DNA of 45,433 nt from Opitutaceae bacterium (GTDB lineage Bacteria > Verrucomicrobiota > Verrucomicrobiia > Opitutales > Opitutaceae): positions 1-45,433 of the forward strand of contig JANQKI010000040.1 of assembly GCA_028281165.1 (NCBI GenBank), written 5' to 3'. The number at the start of each line of letters is the position of its first letter. The first letter of the stretch is position 1. Below are positions 17,438 through 25,923 of the stretch, piece after piece. The notes beneath the pieces are model-generated. The model ran no database searches. It was not told where the DNA came from and saw only the letters and a program-made list of their open reading frames with translations. A program made the position numbers and the translations under genes.

Positions 17438-18706
17438 ATGCAAAGACGTCATTTCCTTAAAGCGGCTCTAACCGGAGCGAGCGCTGCCGTGGTCGGTCAG
17501 GCGGCTCGAGCAAAGGCATTCGCTCCCGCAACCGCCAACCTATCTGGCCTGAAAATCAAAAAGATCACTTTCTACAATCCTCCCAGGTACAAGCCGCATC
17601 GTCTGGCTCAAGCCAAGGGCATCGTCACGGTTGAATGCGACAATGGGCTTCTCGGCGTAGGGGAGGGCGGTACGCCCGATCTCGTCGAGAACATGGCGCC
17701 TTGGGCGATCGATCAGGATCCGCTCAACTCCGAGCACATTTGGCAGCTTATGTTTCGTGGCAACTTCTATCCTGGGGGCCGCGAATTGCAGCATGCCATG
17801 GGAGCGATCGATATAGCTCTGTGGGACATCAAGGGGAAGCTGCTCGATCAGCCGATATACAATCTCCTTGGCGGTCGACTGCGCAATTACATCCCTTGTT
17901 ATACGACGGGCTTTTCCTGGAAGGGCTCCTGGAAAGATACGGCTCGGGCTTGTGTCGAAGCCGGTTACGCGGCCTACCGCACTGGAGCTCGAGGGAGGCA
18001 TACTTCAGAGTGGGATGAACGCGGGAATCCTTTCGACATCAACGAGGAAGTCGGCAGAATCGCCAAGGCCTGCGAACGGATCCGCGAGGGAGTGGATGGT
18101 ATCGGTCAATGGGCTATCGATTTCCATACCCGCTTCGATAATCCGAACGCTATTCGCCTGGCCAATCTGATCGAGCCGTTTCAACCCCTCTTCGTGGAAG
18201 ACCTGATTCGCTCCGAAAATCAGCATGTATACAAATACTTGAGACAGCAGGTGAAGGTGCCCATCGCTGTGGGCGAACACTTCGGCGTGCGTTGGGATTT
18301 CAATCGACTGGTTGAAGAGGATCTCATGGATCACTGCCGGGCGACGCTGCCGAACACGGCAGGCATCACCGAGTTCAAGAAGATCATGTCTATGTGCGAG
18401 ACGCATTACCTAGGCATCATCCCGCATTTCACGGGTCCCATCGCGACCATCGCTTTGACTCACTGTCTCGCGGCCTACACCGGCTTTGCCATGATGGAGT
18501 TCAATGGAGGCAACCGCCCGCCCCCAAGCTACTTGAATCCCGACGCCTGGGATTTTCGCGATTCCAAGCTCTATCCTCGGAATGCTCCCGGCCTAGGAAT
18601 CGAGTTCGATCCTAGCGAGTGTGAAAAGATGATCGAAATAACCGAAGGTACGGGCGACAATCCAGCCGTTTTGTATCGCCCTGATGGCTCCTACACAAAC
18701 TGGTAA
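17438..18706 (+). CDS. Tat-exported enolase-superfamily sugar acid dehydratase (mandelate racemase/galactonate dehydratase-like)
   Basis: 422 residues from ATG 17438; a longer open frame upstream overlaps the preceding gene and is rejected. The N-terminus QRRHFLKAALTGASAAVV is a twin-arginine signal. The N-terminal capping domain (~35-160) contains GIVTVECDNGLLGVGEGG and ALWDIKGKLLDQPIYNLLGG. The barrel carries AIDFHTRF (metal Asp plus His), PLFVEDLI (metal Glu), IAVGEHFG (metal Glu) and IIPHFTGPIA (catalytic His equivalent). This order matches D-galactonate/mannonate dehydratases. Those are usually cytoplasmic, so a Tat signal implies dehydration of an aldonate in the periplasm. The gene lies between two haem propeller genes that could make the aldonate. 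Substrate specificity is unknown. Confidence 0.9.
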   Translation: MQRRHFLKAALTGASAAVVGQAARAKAFAPATANLSGLKIKKITFYNPPRYKPHRLAQAKGIVTVECDNGLLGVGEGGTPDLVENMAPWAIDQDPLNSEHIWQLMFRGNFYPGGRELQHAMGAIDIALWDIKGKLLDQPIYNLLGGRLRNYIPCYTTGFSWKGSWKDTARACVEAGYAAYRTGARGRHTSEWDERGNPFDINEEVGRIAKACERIREGVDGIGQWAIDFHTRFDNPNAIRLANLIEPFQPLFVEDLIRSENQHVYKYLRQQVKVPIAVGEHFGVRWDFNRLVEEDLMDHCRATLPNTAGITEFKKIMSMCETHYLGIIPHFTGPIATIALTHCLAAYTGFAMMEFNGGNRPPPSYLNPDAWDFRDSKLYPRNAPGLGIEFDPSECEKMIEITEGTGDNPAVLYRPDGSYTNW

Positions 18707-18786
18707 TCAATTTTCGGATACATTAACTAGGAAATTTATTCGGACGATCTATTTCTCGCCAGTTTCCGCAATTCTTCCCCAACCTC

Positions 18787-21060
18787 ATGCGCTTCTCAAT
18801 CTTAGTTCTCCTGTTTGTATTTCCGCTTGTCCAAGCGGAGGAACGCGTCCCTTGGGAAAGCTCGAGAATCCTCGGTTCTCCGGAGCCAGCTCTGCCTTTT
18901 GCTCGCGAGACTGTCTGGCCCCATTTGACTTTCGACGAACCGGTTGACATCACTCCGCTATCGAATGCTGGCCGTCTTTTCCTTACGGAGCGCAAGGGAC
19001 GCATCTGGATGCTGCCTGATAATTTATCTTTGGATACAGCGACACCCGAGCTCTGCCTTGACCTTAAAACGGTTCACGAGGGAATGAGCAGTCTCTACGG
19101 TCTGGCTTTTCATCCGAACTTCGCGAACGACCGTCACGCTTACCTTTTCTACGTTGCGAGGGATGGTACTGGTCCAAGCCGAACTTGGATTAGCGAATTC
19201 TCAGTCGATGCGGCGCATCGATTCGATCTCTCTAGCGAACGGCGTCTATTATCCTTCGGCTCCGGCGGTCACAATGGTGGTGACCTGCATTTTGGACCGG
19301 ATGGAATGCTCTATTTCTCGATCGGGGATCTCGATGGACCGTCGCCGCCTGATATTAGAAACGTAGGGCAAAATCTGGCGAACCTCGCCTCGACGATCTG
19401 CCGTATCGATGTAGACCGGCAAGACGAAGGCCTCAACTACGCCATCCCCAAAGACAATCCTTTCGTCGGTCGGGAAGGAGCGCGTCCCGAGATCTATGCC
19501 TATGGTCTGCGGAATCCGTGGAAAATGTCCTTCGATCCATTAACGGGAAATCTATGGACAGGGGATGTCGGCTGGGAGCAGTGGGAGTCTGTTTTCAAGA
19601 TCGAGAAGGGCGGCAACTACGGCTGGTCGATTATGGAGGGACCGCTTCCTCTCAAGACCGATCAGGCAAAAGGTCCGACGCCGATCCTACCGCCGTTTGT
19701 CTACTATGGGCACGAGGAAGGCGCTTCGATTACCGGCGGAGTAGTGGTGAGAGGAAAGGTTTTGCCCGATTTAGAAGGCCACTACGTCTACGGCGACTAC
19801 CTTACGGGCAAGATTTGGGCGATAGATACCGAGGGGCCGAGGGGAGGGCCTGCCAAGCTACTCGCTGATGCTCGTCGCGCTATTGTATCCTTCGCCCAGC
19901 TTTCGTCTGGAGAAATCCTATTCATCGACTATCCGGAGCCCGGCCATATCTACCGATTGATCCCCAATTCAGATAAAGATCAAACCAACGCCTTCCCCCG
20001 CCAGCTCAGCCAGACTGGCTTGTTCCGTTCCACCGCTCCGCTAGAGCCCGAAGCTGGCGTATACGAATATCAAATACAAGCTCCCATGTGGCATGACGGA
20101 TACAGCTCTCGCTACTGGATTGCGTCGCCTGGGGATTCGGGATTCGGGACGATTCCCGTCCCTCGCCGAGGGTATTTCATGGTGCGCTACAATAAGCCTG
20201 AGAACGCGGTCTTGGCGAAAACCATCTTCGACGGAGAACGCCCCATTGAAACGCAGATTCTTCATTTCGACGGCTCTTGGAATGGCTACACCTACCAATG
20301 GAACGATGAACAGACTGACGCCGAGCTCGTCCCCTCTGGAGGGAGAAGCATCGAAGTCGACGGCAAACCTTACCGCATCCCAAGCCGAAACGAATGTATC
20401 CGATGCCATGGGAGTAACTTCAACTATCTTTTGGCCTTCTTTCCCGGCCAGTTGAATCGGGATGGGCAGATTCAACGCTTCCAGAAGCTAGGCTTGGTCG
20501 ACGAAAAATTCGAGGAATTGGCGAAGAGTCAGCCGTTCGTAGATCCGACTGATTCGGAACTTCCTATCGAACTCCGCGCCAGATCCTGGATGCATGCCAA
20601 CTGTACATACTGCCATCGTTTGACGGGCGGTACGAACACCTCCTTCCAAACCTCTGTTTCCGCTCCCTTGGATAGCCTTTTCCTTATAGATGAGAAACCG
20701 ACGAAGGGCTATTTCGGTCTCGATGGCGGCAGCCTAGTCAAAGCTGGAAACCCTTACCAATCCATTTTCTACTACCGGATAGCGACGCGAGGGGCTGGAC
20801 ACATGCCCATGATCGGAGCGACCACGCCCGATCACGAAGGCATCCGACTCGTACACGATTGGATTCGCTCGCTCGATTCTAACGCGCCTGCCACTTCCAT
20901 TTCCCTCAATCCCAAAGGCGTAGATGAAGCTTTGGCCCTCTATCACCGCATTAGTGAGGGCGAGCTCACGGAAGAAGAACGACAACAAGCCATCGCCAAC
21001 TGCATGAGCCATTCGGATCCCTTCGTCATCGGCCTCTTCGCTCAATTCGCTTATGAGTAG
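18787..21060 (+). CDS. PQQ-type sugar dehydrogenase propeller with two CxxCH motifs
   Basis: 757 residues with a signal peptide (about 1-17). Residues ~35-400 are a soluble-glucose-dehydrogenase/sorbosone-dehydrogenase-like propeller: SLYGLAFHPNF, GGHNGGDLHFGPDGMLYFS, YAYGLRNPWKMSFDPLTG, LWTGDVGWEQWE, GGNYGWSIMEG and HYVYGDYLTGKIW. HNGG is the HxGG-like segment near the catalytic His of this family. A C-terminal region holds CIRCH (residues 537-541) and CTYCH (606-610), suggesting two c-type haems or a divergent cytochrome domain. It probably oxidises a sugar in the periplasm and passes electrons to the haems. It lies 80 bp after the dehydratase gene, so the three plus-strand genes form a likely operon. 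Confidence 0.9.
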   Translation: MRFSILVLLFVFPLVQAEERVPWESSRILGSPEPALPFARETVWPHLTFDEPVDITPLSNAGRLFLTERKGRIWMLPDNLSLDTATPELCLDLKTVHEGMSSLYGLAFHPNFANDRHAYLFYVARDGTGPSRTWISEFSVDAAHRFDLSSERRLLSFGSGGHNGGDLHFGPDGMLYFSIGDLDGPSPPDIRNVGQNLANLASTICRIDVDRQDEGLNYAIPKDNPFVGREGARPEIYAYGLRNPWKMSFDPLTGNLWTGDVGWEQWESVFKIEKGGNYGWSIMEGPLPLKTDQAKGPTPILPPFVYYGHEEGASITGGVVVRGKVLPDLEGHYVYGDYLTGKIWAIDTEGPRGGPAKLLADARRAIVSFAQLSSGEILFIDYPEPGHIYRLIPNSDKDQTNAFPRQLSQTGLFRSTAPLEPEAGVYEYQIQAPMWHDGYSSRYWIASPGDSGFGTIPVPRRGYFMVRYNKPENAVLAKTIFDGERPIETQILHFDGSWNGYTYQWNDEQTDAELVPSGGRSIEVDGKPYRIPSRNECIRCHGSNFNYLLAFFPGQLNRDGQIQRFQKLGLVDEKFEELAKSQPFVDPTDSELPIELRARSWMHANCTYCHRLTGGTNTSFQTSVSAPLDSLFLIDEKPTKGYFGLDGGSLVKAGNPYQSIFYYRIATRGAGHMPMIGATTPDHEGIRLVHDWIRSLDSNAPATSISLNPKGVDEALALYHRISEGELTEEERQQAIANCMSHSDPFVIGLFAQFAYE

Positions 21061-21255
21061 GATAGTTGCTTTCATCAATGTAGAAAGCTCGCTTGCGAAC
21101 GATTTTCGCGATTTGGCGTATCAAAGAATCGCTCAGTTCAAAGTCGCCTCCATCTTCGAATCTATGTCAACGGGCCAGGCCGTGAAACTATAGATTTGCA
21201 ACCTGTCACCCGCCCAACCGAACGCTCGCCTATTCAAGAAAACAAGGAATAATCA

Positions 21256-22824
21256 ATGAAAACAAAACCCCACCTCGCTCTATTAGTCCTCCTACCCGCC
21301 ATGTTAGCCTATTCAGCCCCTTTCGCTCGCGATGACGCTGACGCGTCGCGCGTCGCTCAAGTTCAGCTAGAGAATCAGCCGATAGCCGACCAAGGTAACG
21401 GAACGTTTCGCAACGCGATTCTGCCCGGCCACTACCACGATCCCACCGTCCTGCGGGTCGGCGAAGATTACTACATGACGCATTGCGAGCATGATAATCG
21501 CGGGCCCATCATGTGGCACAGTCGGGACCTAGTGAACTGGCGCCCCATCGCTCGCATTGAATCGCTCGCCGGTTTGGGAGACATCTGGGCCACCGATCTT
21601 ATCTATCACAACGACAAATACTATTTGTATCTGCCTCTTCGCATGCGGCAAAGGTCCACCCCCGAGCAACACCTGAGCTTTTCGAACTATGTCATAACCG
21701 CTGATGATCCGGCAGGTCCGTGGAGCGATCCTGTCGATCTGGGAGACATTCGAGGAATCGATCCGGGACACGTTGTGTCGCCCGATGGCGATCGCTACGT
21801 CTACGTGAACAAAGGGGTAGTGTCTCCACTTTCCGAGGACGGTCTTTCGACCATTGGTCCGCCAGAAAAAGTGTACGACGGCTGGCCGATCCCATCGGAG
21901 TGGGTCGTCGAGTGCGACTGCCTGGAAAGCCCAAAGCTATTCTGGCGCGACGACTGGTGCTACATGGTTTCCGCGATTGGCGGTACCGCTGGACCGTCTA
22001 CCAGCCACATGGCCATTGTCGCTCGCTCGCGTAGCGCGATCGGACCCTGGGAAAACGATCCTGATTCGCCACTGCTTCGCACCTGGAGCCGTGACGAGCC
22101 TTGGTGGTCGCAAGGGCACGGAACCATCATCGAAGCGGCTGACGGTACCTGGTGGATGCACTATCACGGCATTGCCAACGGACGTCGCTCAGGCGGTAGA
22201 AGCACGCTTATGGTTCCCATCGAATGGAGCGATGATGGCTGGCCGCGAGTAGGAAAACCAGTCGACGACGAAGGCAGCTATCTCATGCCGAAAGGCGAAA
22301 ACGTCGGTCACGGCATGCCGCTTTCCGACGATTTCTCCTCCGACACTCTCGCGATCCAATGGGATTACGACCCGGACTTCGAAGAGCATATCGAATCCGG
22401 CGGCGGTTCGCTCAAATTGAAAGCGTCCGGCAACGGACCCAGAACCGCGACTCGCATCTCCCAAATGCCGGTCAACAACAGCTACGAACTTACCGTCAAA
22501 GTCGCGACTGACGACGGCGTTACCGGCGGCATCAGCCTCCTCAGTTCGCACGGAACGGTCGGCATCGAGCTGAGGGATGGAAAGGTCATTCATACGCGAC
22601 GCGGAAACCCTGCCGTGCCCGAGAGCTTCCCTGAAAACATCGCGTGGATCCGTATCCGAAATGTGGATCACGACGTCACTTTCCATTACAGCAAGGATGG
22701 AACGAACTGGTCCAAACACGAATGGGGAGCCGCCCTTTCCACCGAATCGACCCAAAGGATCATCCTCTACGCTGCAGGAGACGGCGAGGCGATCTTCGAG
22801 AACTACACATATCGCGGACTGTGA
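21256..22824 (+). CDS. Secreted GH43-like glycoside hydrolase with C-terminal beta-sandwich
   Basis: 522 residues; signal peptide about 1-20; AAGGAAT upstream of ATG 21256. The five-bladed propeller of GH43 is indicated by its three acidic positions in order: GHYHDPTVLR (base, Asp62), RGIDPGHVV (Asp169) and ECDCLESPKLFW (acid, Glu224). Typical spacer motifs are MWHSRDLVNWRPI and GDIWATDLIYHNDKYYLYL. Residues ~350-522 are a separate beta-sandwich beginning PLSDDFSSDTLAIQWDYD and including FHYSKDGTNWSKH, as in GH43-associated C-terminal or DUF1349-like domains. The predicted activity is removal of arabinose, xylose or a similar unit from oligosaccharides. It heads the sulfatase cluster. Confidence 0.9.
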   Translation: MKTKPHLALLVLLPAMLAYSAPFARDDADASRVAQVQLENQPIADQGNGTFRNAILPGHYHDPTVLRVGEDYYMTHCEHDNRGPIMWHSRDLVNWRPIARIESLAGLGDIWATDLIYHNDKYYLYLPLRMRQRSTPEQHLSFSNYVITADDPAGPWSDPVDLGDIRGIDPGHVVSPDGDRYVYVNKGVVSPLSEDGLSTIGPPEKVYDGWPIPSEWVVECDCLESPKLFWRDDWCYMVSAIGGTAGPSTSHMAIVARSRSAIGPWENDPDSPLLRTWSRDEPWWSQGHGTIIEAADGTWWMHYHGIANGRRSGGRSTLMVPIEWSDDGWPRVGKPVDDEGSYLMPKGENVGHGMPLSDDFSSDTLAIQWDYDPDFEEHIESGGGSLKLKASGNGPRTATRISQMPVNNSYELTVKVATDDGVTGGISLLSSHGTVGIELRDGKVIHTRRGNPAVPESFPENIAWIRIRNVDHDVTFHYSKDGTNWSKHEWGAALSTESTQRIILYAAGDGEAIFENYTYRGL

Positions 22825-22915
22825 AAATTCTGACAGGATACCAGCAAAGCCGGGATTAAGCATAGCGTTGGTAATTAAATTCTTTTTTTGCTATAACCTA
22901 ACTTTGATTGCACTC

Positions 22916-24400
22916 ATGTTGAATCGTATTTTAATTTTGGTTACAATATTCGCTATTTCGCTCTTTACCGTTTCGTGTAGTAAACAAGCGTCTGAATCCA
23001 AGCCCTACAACGTTCTCTTCATTGCGGTGGATGATTTGAACGACTATGTGAGTCTCTTGAACGACTATCCGGGCATCCAGACTCCGAACCTCGAGCGACT
23101 CGCCAAGCAAACCGTTACGTTTTCCAGAGCCTACTGCGCTGGGCCCATCTGCGCGCCTTCTCGAGCGGCTACGCTGACGGGCTTGGCCCCGCATATCACC
23201 GGGCTGTACGATAATGAGGACCACTGGGTCCGCTCGAAGCCAGCGGTCGACGCCACGGTTTTACCCGAAGCCTTCAAGGCAGCAGGCTACACCACCTGGT
23301 GGGCGGGCAAGATCTTTCACGATCTCAGCACTCCTTCTAAAGCTCGGCTCGAAGCGATGTGGGACGAGACTAATACTAATATCCCTGGTCATTTGTGGGA
23401 TGGTTCGACCAATCTTGTTCCCTACGGGCCCAGCACGCCCGACGGTTTCGGCGTCCTTGAACCCGACGAAGTCTTCGCCGACGTAACGAATCTCGAACTC
23501 GCCAAAGCGTTTCTGTCCCAGGATCACGACAAGCCGTTTTTCATGGCGATGGGCATAATCCGGCCTCACCGGCCCTGGACCGCGCCCCAGCGTTTTTTTG
23601 ACATGTATCCCATCGAGGACATGCCGATGCCGCCCGGCTTTAGGGAAGACGACATGAACGACATTCCTCCGGCGGGCATCGCCCTTGCCAAGGCCAGTGG
23701 CATCGACTACGAAAAACTCCGAGAACAAGGTCGCTGGAAAGCCACCGTGCAAGCGTATCTTGCCAGTGTGAGTTTCGCTGACGAATCGATCGGGAAGCTG
23801 ATAGACGCATTGAACGACAGCCAATACCGCGAAAACACGATCATTGTGTTGTGGGGAGATCATGGATACCACATGGGCGAGAAACATCATCTCGGCAAAT
23901 GGACCCTATGGGAGCAAGGCGTGCGCAACCTGATGATGGTGAGCGTTCCTGGAATGAGCAAAAAGGGAGTCAAAGTCGAACAGCCTGTTAGTCTTTTGGA
24001 TATTTATCCCACCCTTTTGGAATTGTGCCACCTTCCCGATGTTCCTCAGGAACTTTCAGGAAAAAGTCTCACTCCCTTTCTCGAAGATCCCAATCTGAAG
24101 CGGGAAGAGCCTGTCCTGACATCCTATCCCTACAAAAATCATGGCCTGCGGGACAACCGTTTCCGCTATATTCGCTACGACGACGGGTCTGAAGAATTGT
24201 ATGACTACCGCAATGACAACTACGAATGGAAAAACGTAGCCTTGGATCCTGAATACGCAGACGAGTTGACTCGGATGCGTCAATATCTGCCGACAATCAA
24301 CGCGGAACCGGTTCGCTTTGTCCCCGAATTAGAGGTTTGGCGCGAAGAGCGAAGGAAGCAAAGGGAACACGAGAAAACCTTTGGAACCGTCGCGCAATAA
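22916..24400 (+). CDS. Exported type I sulfatase, iduronate-2-sulfatase-like, CAPSR motif
   Basis: 494 residues from ATG 22916; a longer open frame overlaps the GH43 gene and is rejected. The N-terminus ends LFTVSCSK with Cys21, a weak lipobox, so it may be a lipoprotein. NVLFIAVDDLNDY supplies metal-binding Asp39-Asp40. CAPSR at residue 79 is the formylglycine site. IVLWGDHGYHMGEKHHLGKW gives the C-terminal metal and sulfate-binding residues. It is closely related along its length to the sulfatase at 25924, sharing for example LNDYVSLL, LPEAFKA.GYTT and WGDHGYH, yet the two are separated by a different sulfatase. The next gene starts 14 bp later. Confidence 0.95.
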   Translation: MLNRILILVTIFAISLFTVSCSKQASESKPYNVLFIAVDDLNDYVSLLNDYPGIQTPNLERLAKQTVTFSRAYCAGPICAPSRAATLTGLAPHITGLYDNEDHWVRSKPAVDATVLPEAFKAAGYTTWWAGKIFHDLSTPSKARLEAMWDETNTNIPGHLWDGSTNLVPYGPSTPDGFGVLEPDEVFADVTNLELAKAFLSQDHDKPFFMAMGIIRPHRPWTAPQRFFDMYPIEDMPMPPGFREDDMNDIPPAGIALAKASGIDYEKLREQGRWKATVQAYLASVSFADESIGKLIDALNDSQYRENTIIVLWGDHGYHMGEKHHLGKWTLWEQGVRNLMMVSVPGMSKKGVKVEQPVSLLDIYPTLLELCHLPDVPQELSGKSLTPFLEDPNLKREEPVLTSYPYKNHGLRDNRFRYIRYDDGSEELYDYRNDNYEWKNVALDPEYADELTRMRQYLPTINAEPVRFVPELEVWREERRKQREHEKTFGTVAQ

Positions 24401-24414
24401 CGACATTTCTGACT

Positions 24415-25893
24415 ATGAAAAAGAAAACGTTTCTCATCCCAGTCTTTCCGATGCTTCTCACGTGCTTCGGTGGCCATCTCTTTGCGGCCGACGAGCCTTC
24501 TGCGGCGAATTCGTCTGCCCTGAGCTCGTCGAACGGGTCGAAGCCAAACATCATCTTCATTCTCGCGGATGACCTCGGCTACAACGAAGTCGGAGTCTAT
24601 GGACAAGACATGATCAAGACGCCTTTTCTTGACCAGCTTGCGGCTGAAGGCATGCGCTTCGCCCAATTTTATGCGGGCGCTCCGGTTTGCGCGACGTCGC
24701 GAAGCGTTTTAATGACCGGGCAGCATTCGGGGCGCACGCGTGTCCGAGGCAATGCGTGGCCAGAGGACAATGGAAGACAAGAGTTGTATCCAGAAGATAT
24801 TACTATTGCTGAAGTTCTTAAAAGAGCGGGATACGCTACGGCGATGATCGGCAAATGGGGACTTGGCATGCCGAAAACTGGAGGCCACCCAAACAAGCAG
24901 GGGTTCGATTATTTCTATGGTTATCTCAGTCAGCATCACGCCCACAATTTCTATCCGGCCTATCTTTGGCGAAACGAGGAGATGGTTGGCTTGCCGAATG
25001 TGGTGATGCCTAGGGGCAAGGGATGGATTTATGGCGCGGGCGTGGCGAGTGAACCGAGAGTCTATGCTCCTGATTTGTTTGTCGAAGAGGCTTTGTCGTT
25101 TATCGACCAGAATAAGGATCGTCCTTTCTTCCTCTATTACCCGACTAATGTGCCGCACTCGAACAATGAGGCGACGAGCATTCGAAGAGCTGATGGGGCT
25201 GAAGTTCCGGAGCTCGGCGAATACGCCGACAAAGATTGGATGTTGGGGGCGAAGCGTCATGCCGCCATGATCACGCTCATGGACCGCGACATTGGAGCGA
25301 TGATGAAGCGTCTGGACGACCACGGTATAGCCGACAATACGATCTTCATTTTCACCTCGGACAATGGACCGCACCGAGATCACGCGGAACCCATGGACTT
25401 TTTCGAGCCAGCCAAGCCTCTCTACGAATGGAAGATGTCGTTGTGGGAGGGTGGTCTTCGTGTTCCTTGCATTGTCCGCTGGCCTGCAGTCATCAAGCCA
25501 GGGCAGGTGAGCGACAAAGTGGGATACTTCGGCGATTTCATGTCGACCTTTGTCGAGGTCGCCGGTCAGCGGAGTCCAAGAAATCTTGATAGTGCCAGTT
25601 TGCTGCCGATTTGGCGGGGCGAGCCAGACAAGTACGAAGCGCCTGAATTTTTGTATTGGGAATTCCATGGCAGGGACGTCGGTATGGTCGCGCTGCTAGA
25701 TGGTCGCTGGAAAGGAACTGTTCGAGACGATAGGCCGGATCATCTCGAACTGTACGATTTGAAGAACGATATCGGGGAACGAGAAGACGTCAGCGAAAAG
25801 TATCCTAAGATCGCTCAACGTATCCGGGATTTCATTCCAACTGCCAGAACCGAAAGCGAGACATGGCCGCCAGCGGTCGAGGTTGCTTGGTAG
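24415..25893 (+). CDS. Exported type I sulfatase, arylsulfatase A-like, unusual CATSR motif
   Basis: 492 residues from ATG 24415, 14 bp after the previous stop. Signal peptide about 1-25 (ending HLFAA). PNIIFILADDLGYNEVGVYG contains the metal Asp pair. The modification site is VCATSRSVLMTG (Cys92), where Thr replaces the usual Pro or Ala of C-x-[P/A]-S-R. Downstream, TRVRGN, IGKWGLG, IFIFTSDNGPH and WEGGLRVPCIVRWP are standard arylsulfatase A-type segments. The Cys and Arg are intact, so activity is plausible if the maturase accepts Thr. It differs in subtype from the two sulfatases on either side, suggesting attack on a different sulfate position of the same glycan. Confidence 0.94.
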   Translation: MKKKTFLIPVFPMLLTCFGGHLFAADEPSAANSSALSSSNGSKPNIIFILADDLGYNEVGVYGQDMIKTPFLDQLAAEGMRFAQFYAGAPVCATSRSVLMTGQHSGRTRVRGNAWPEDNGRQELYPEDITIAEVLKRAGYATAMIGKWGLGMPKTGGHPNKQGFDYFYGYLSQHHAHNFYPAYLWRNEEMVGLPNVVMPRGKGWIYGAGVASEPRVYAPDLFVEEALSFIDQNKDRPFFLYYPTNVPHSNNEATSIRRADGAEVPELGEYADKDWMLGAKRHAAMITLMDRDIGAMMKRLDDHGIADNTIFIFTSDNGPHRDHAEPMDFFEPAKPLYEWKMSLWEGGLRVPCIVRWPAVIKPGQVSDKVGYFGDFMSTFVEVAGQRSPRNLDSASLLPIWRGEPDKYEAPEFLYWEFHGRDVGMVALLDGRWKGTVRDDRPDHLELYDLKNDIGEREDVSEKYPKIAQRIRDFIPTARTESETWPPAVEVAW

Positions 25894-25923
25894 GGACTAA
25901 ATGGAGAGCAACGTTCGATTTTC

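Noticed and set aside
24709-25668. 319-codon antisense open frame in a sulfatase gene
   Set aside because: It mirrors a well-supported sulfatase and has no start context or motif.
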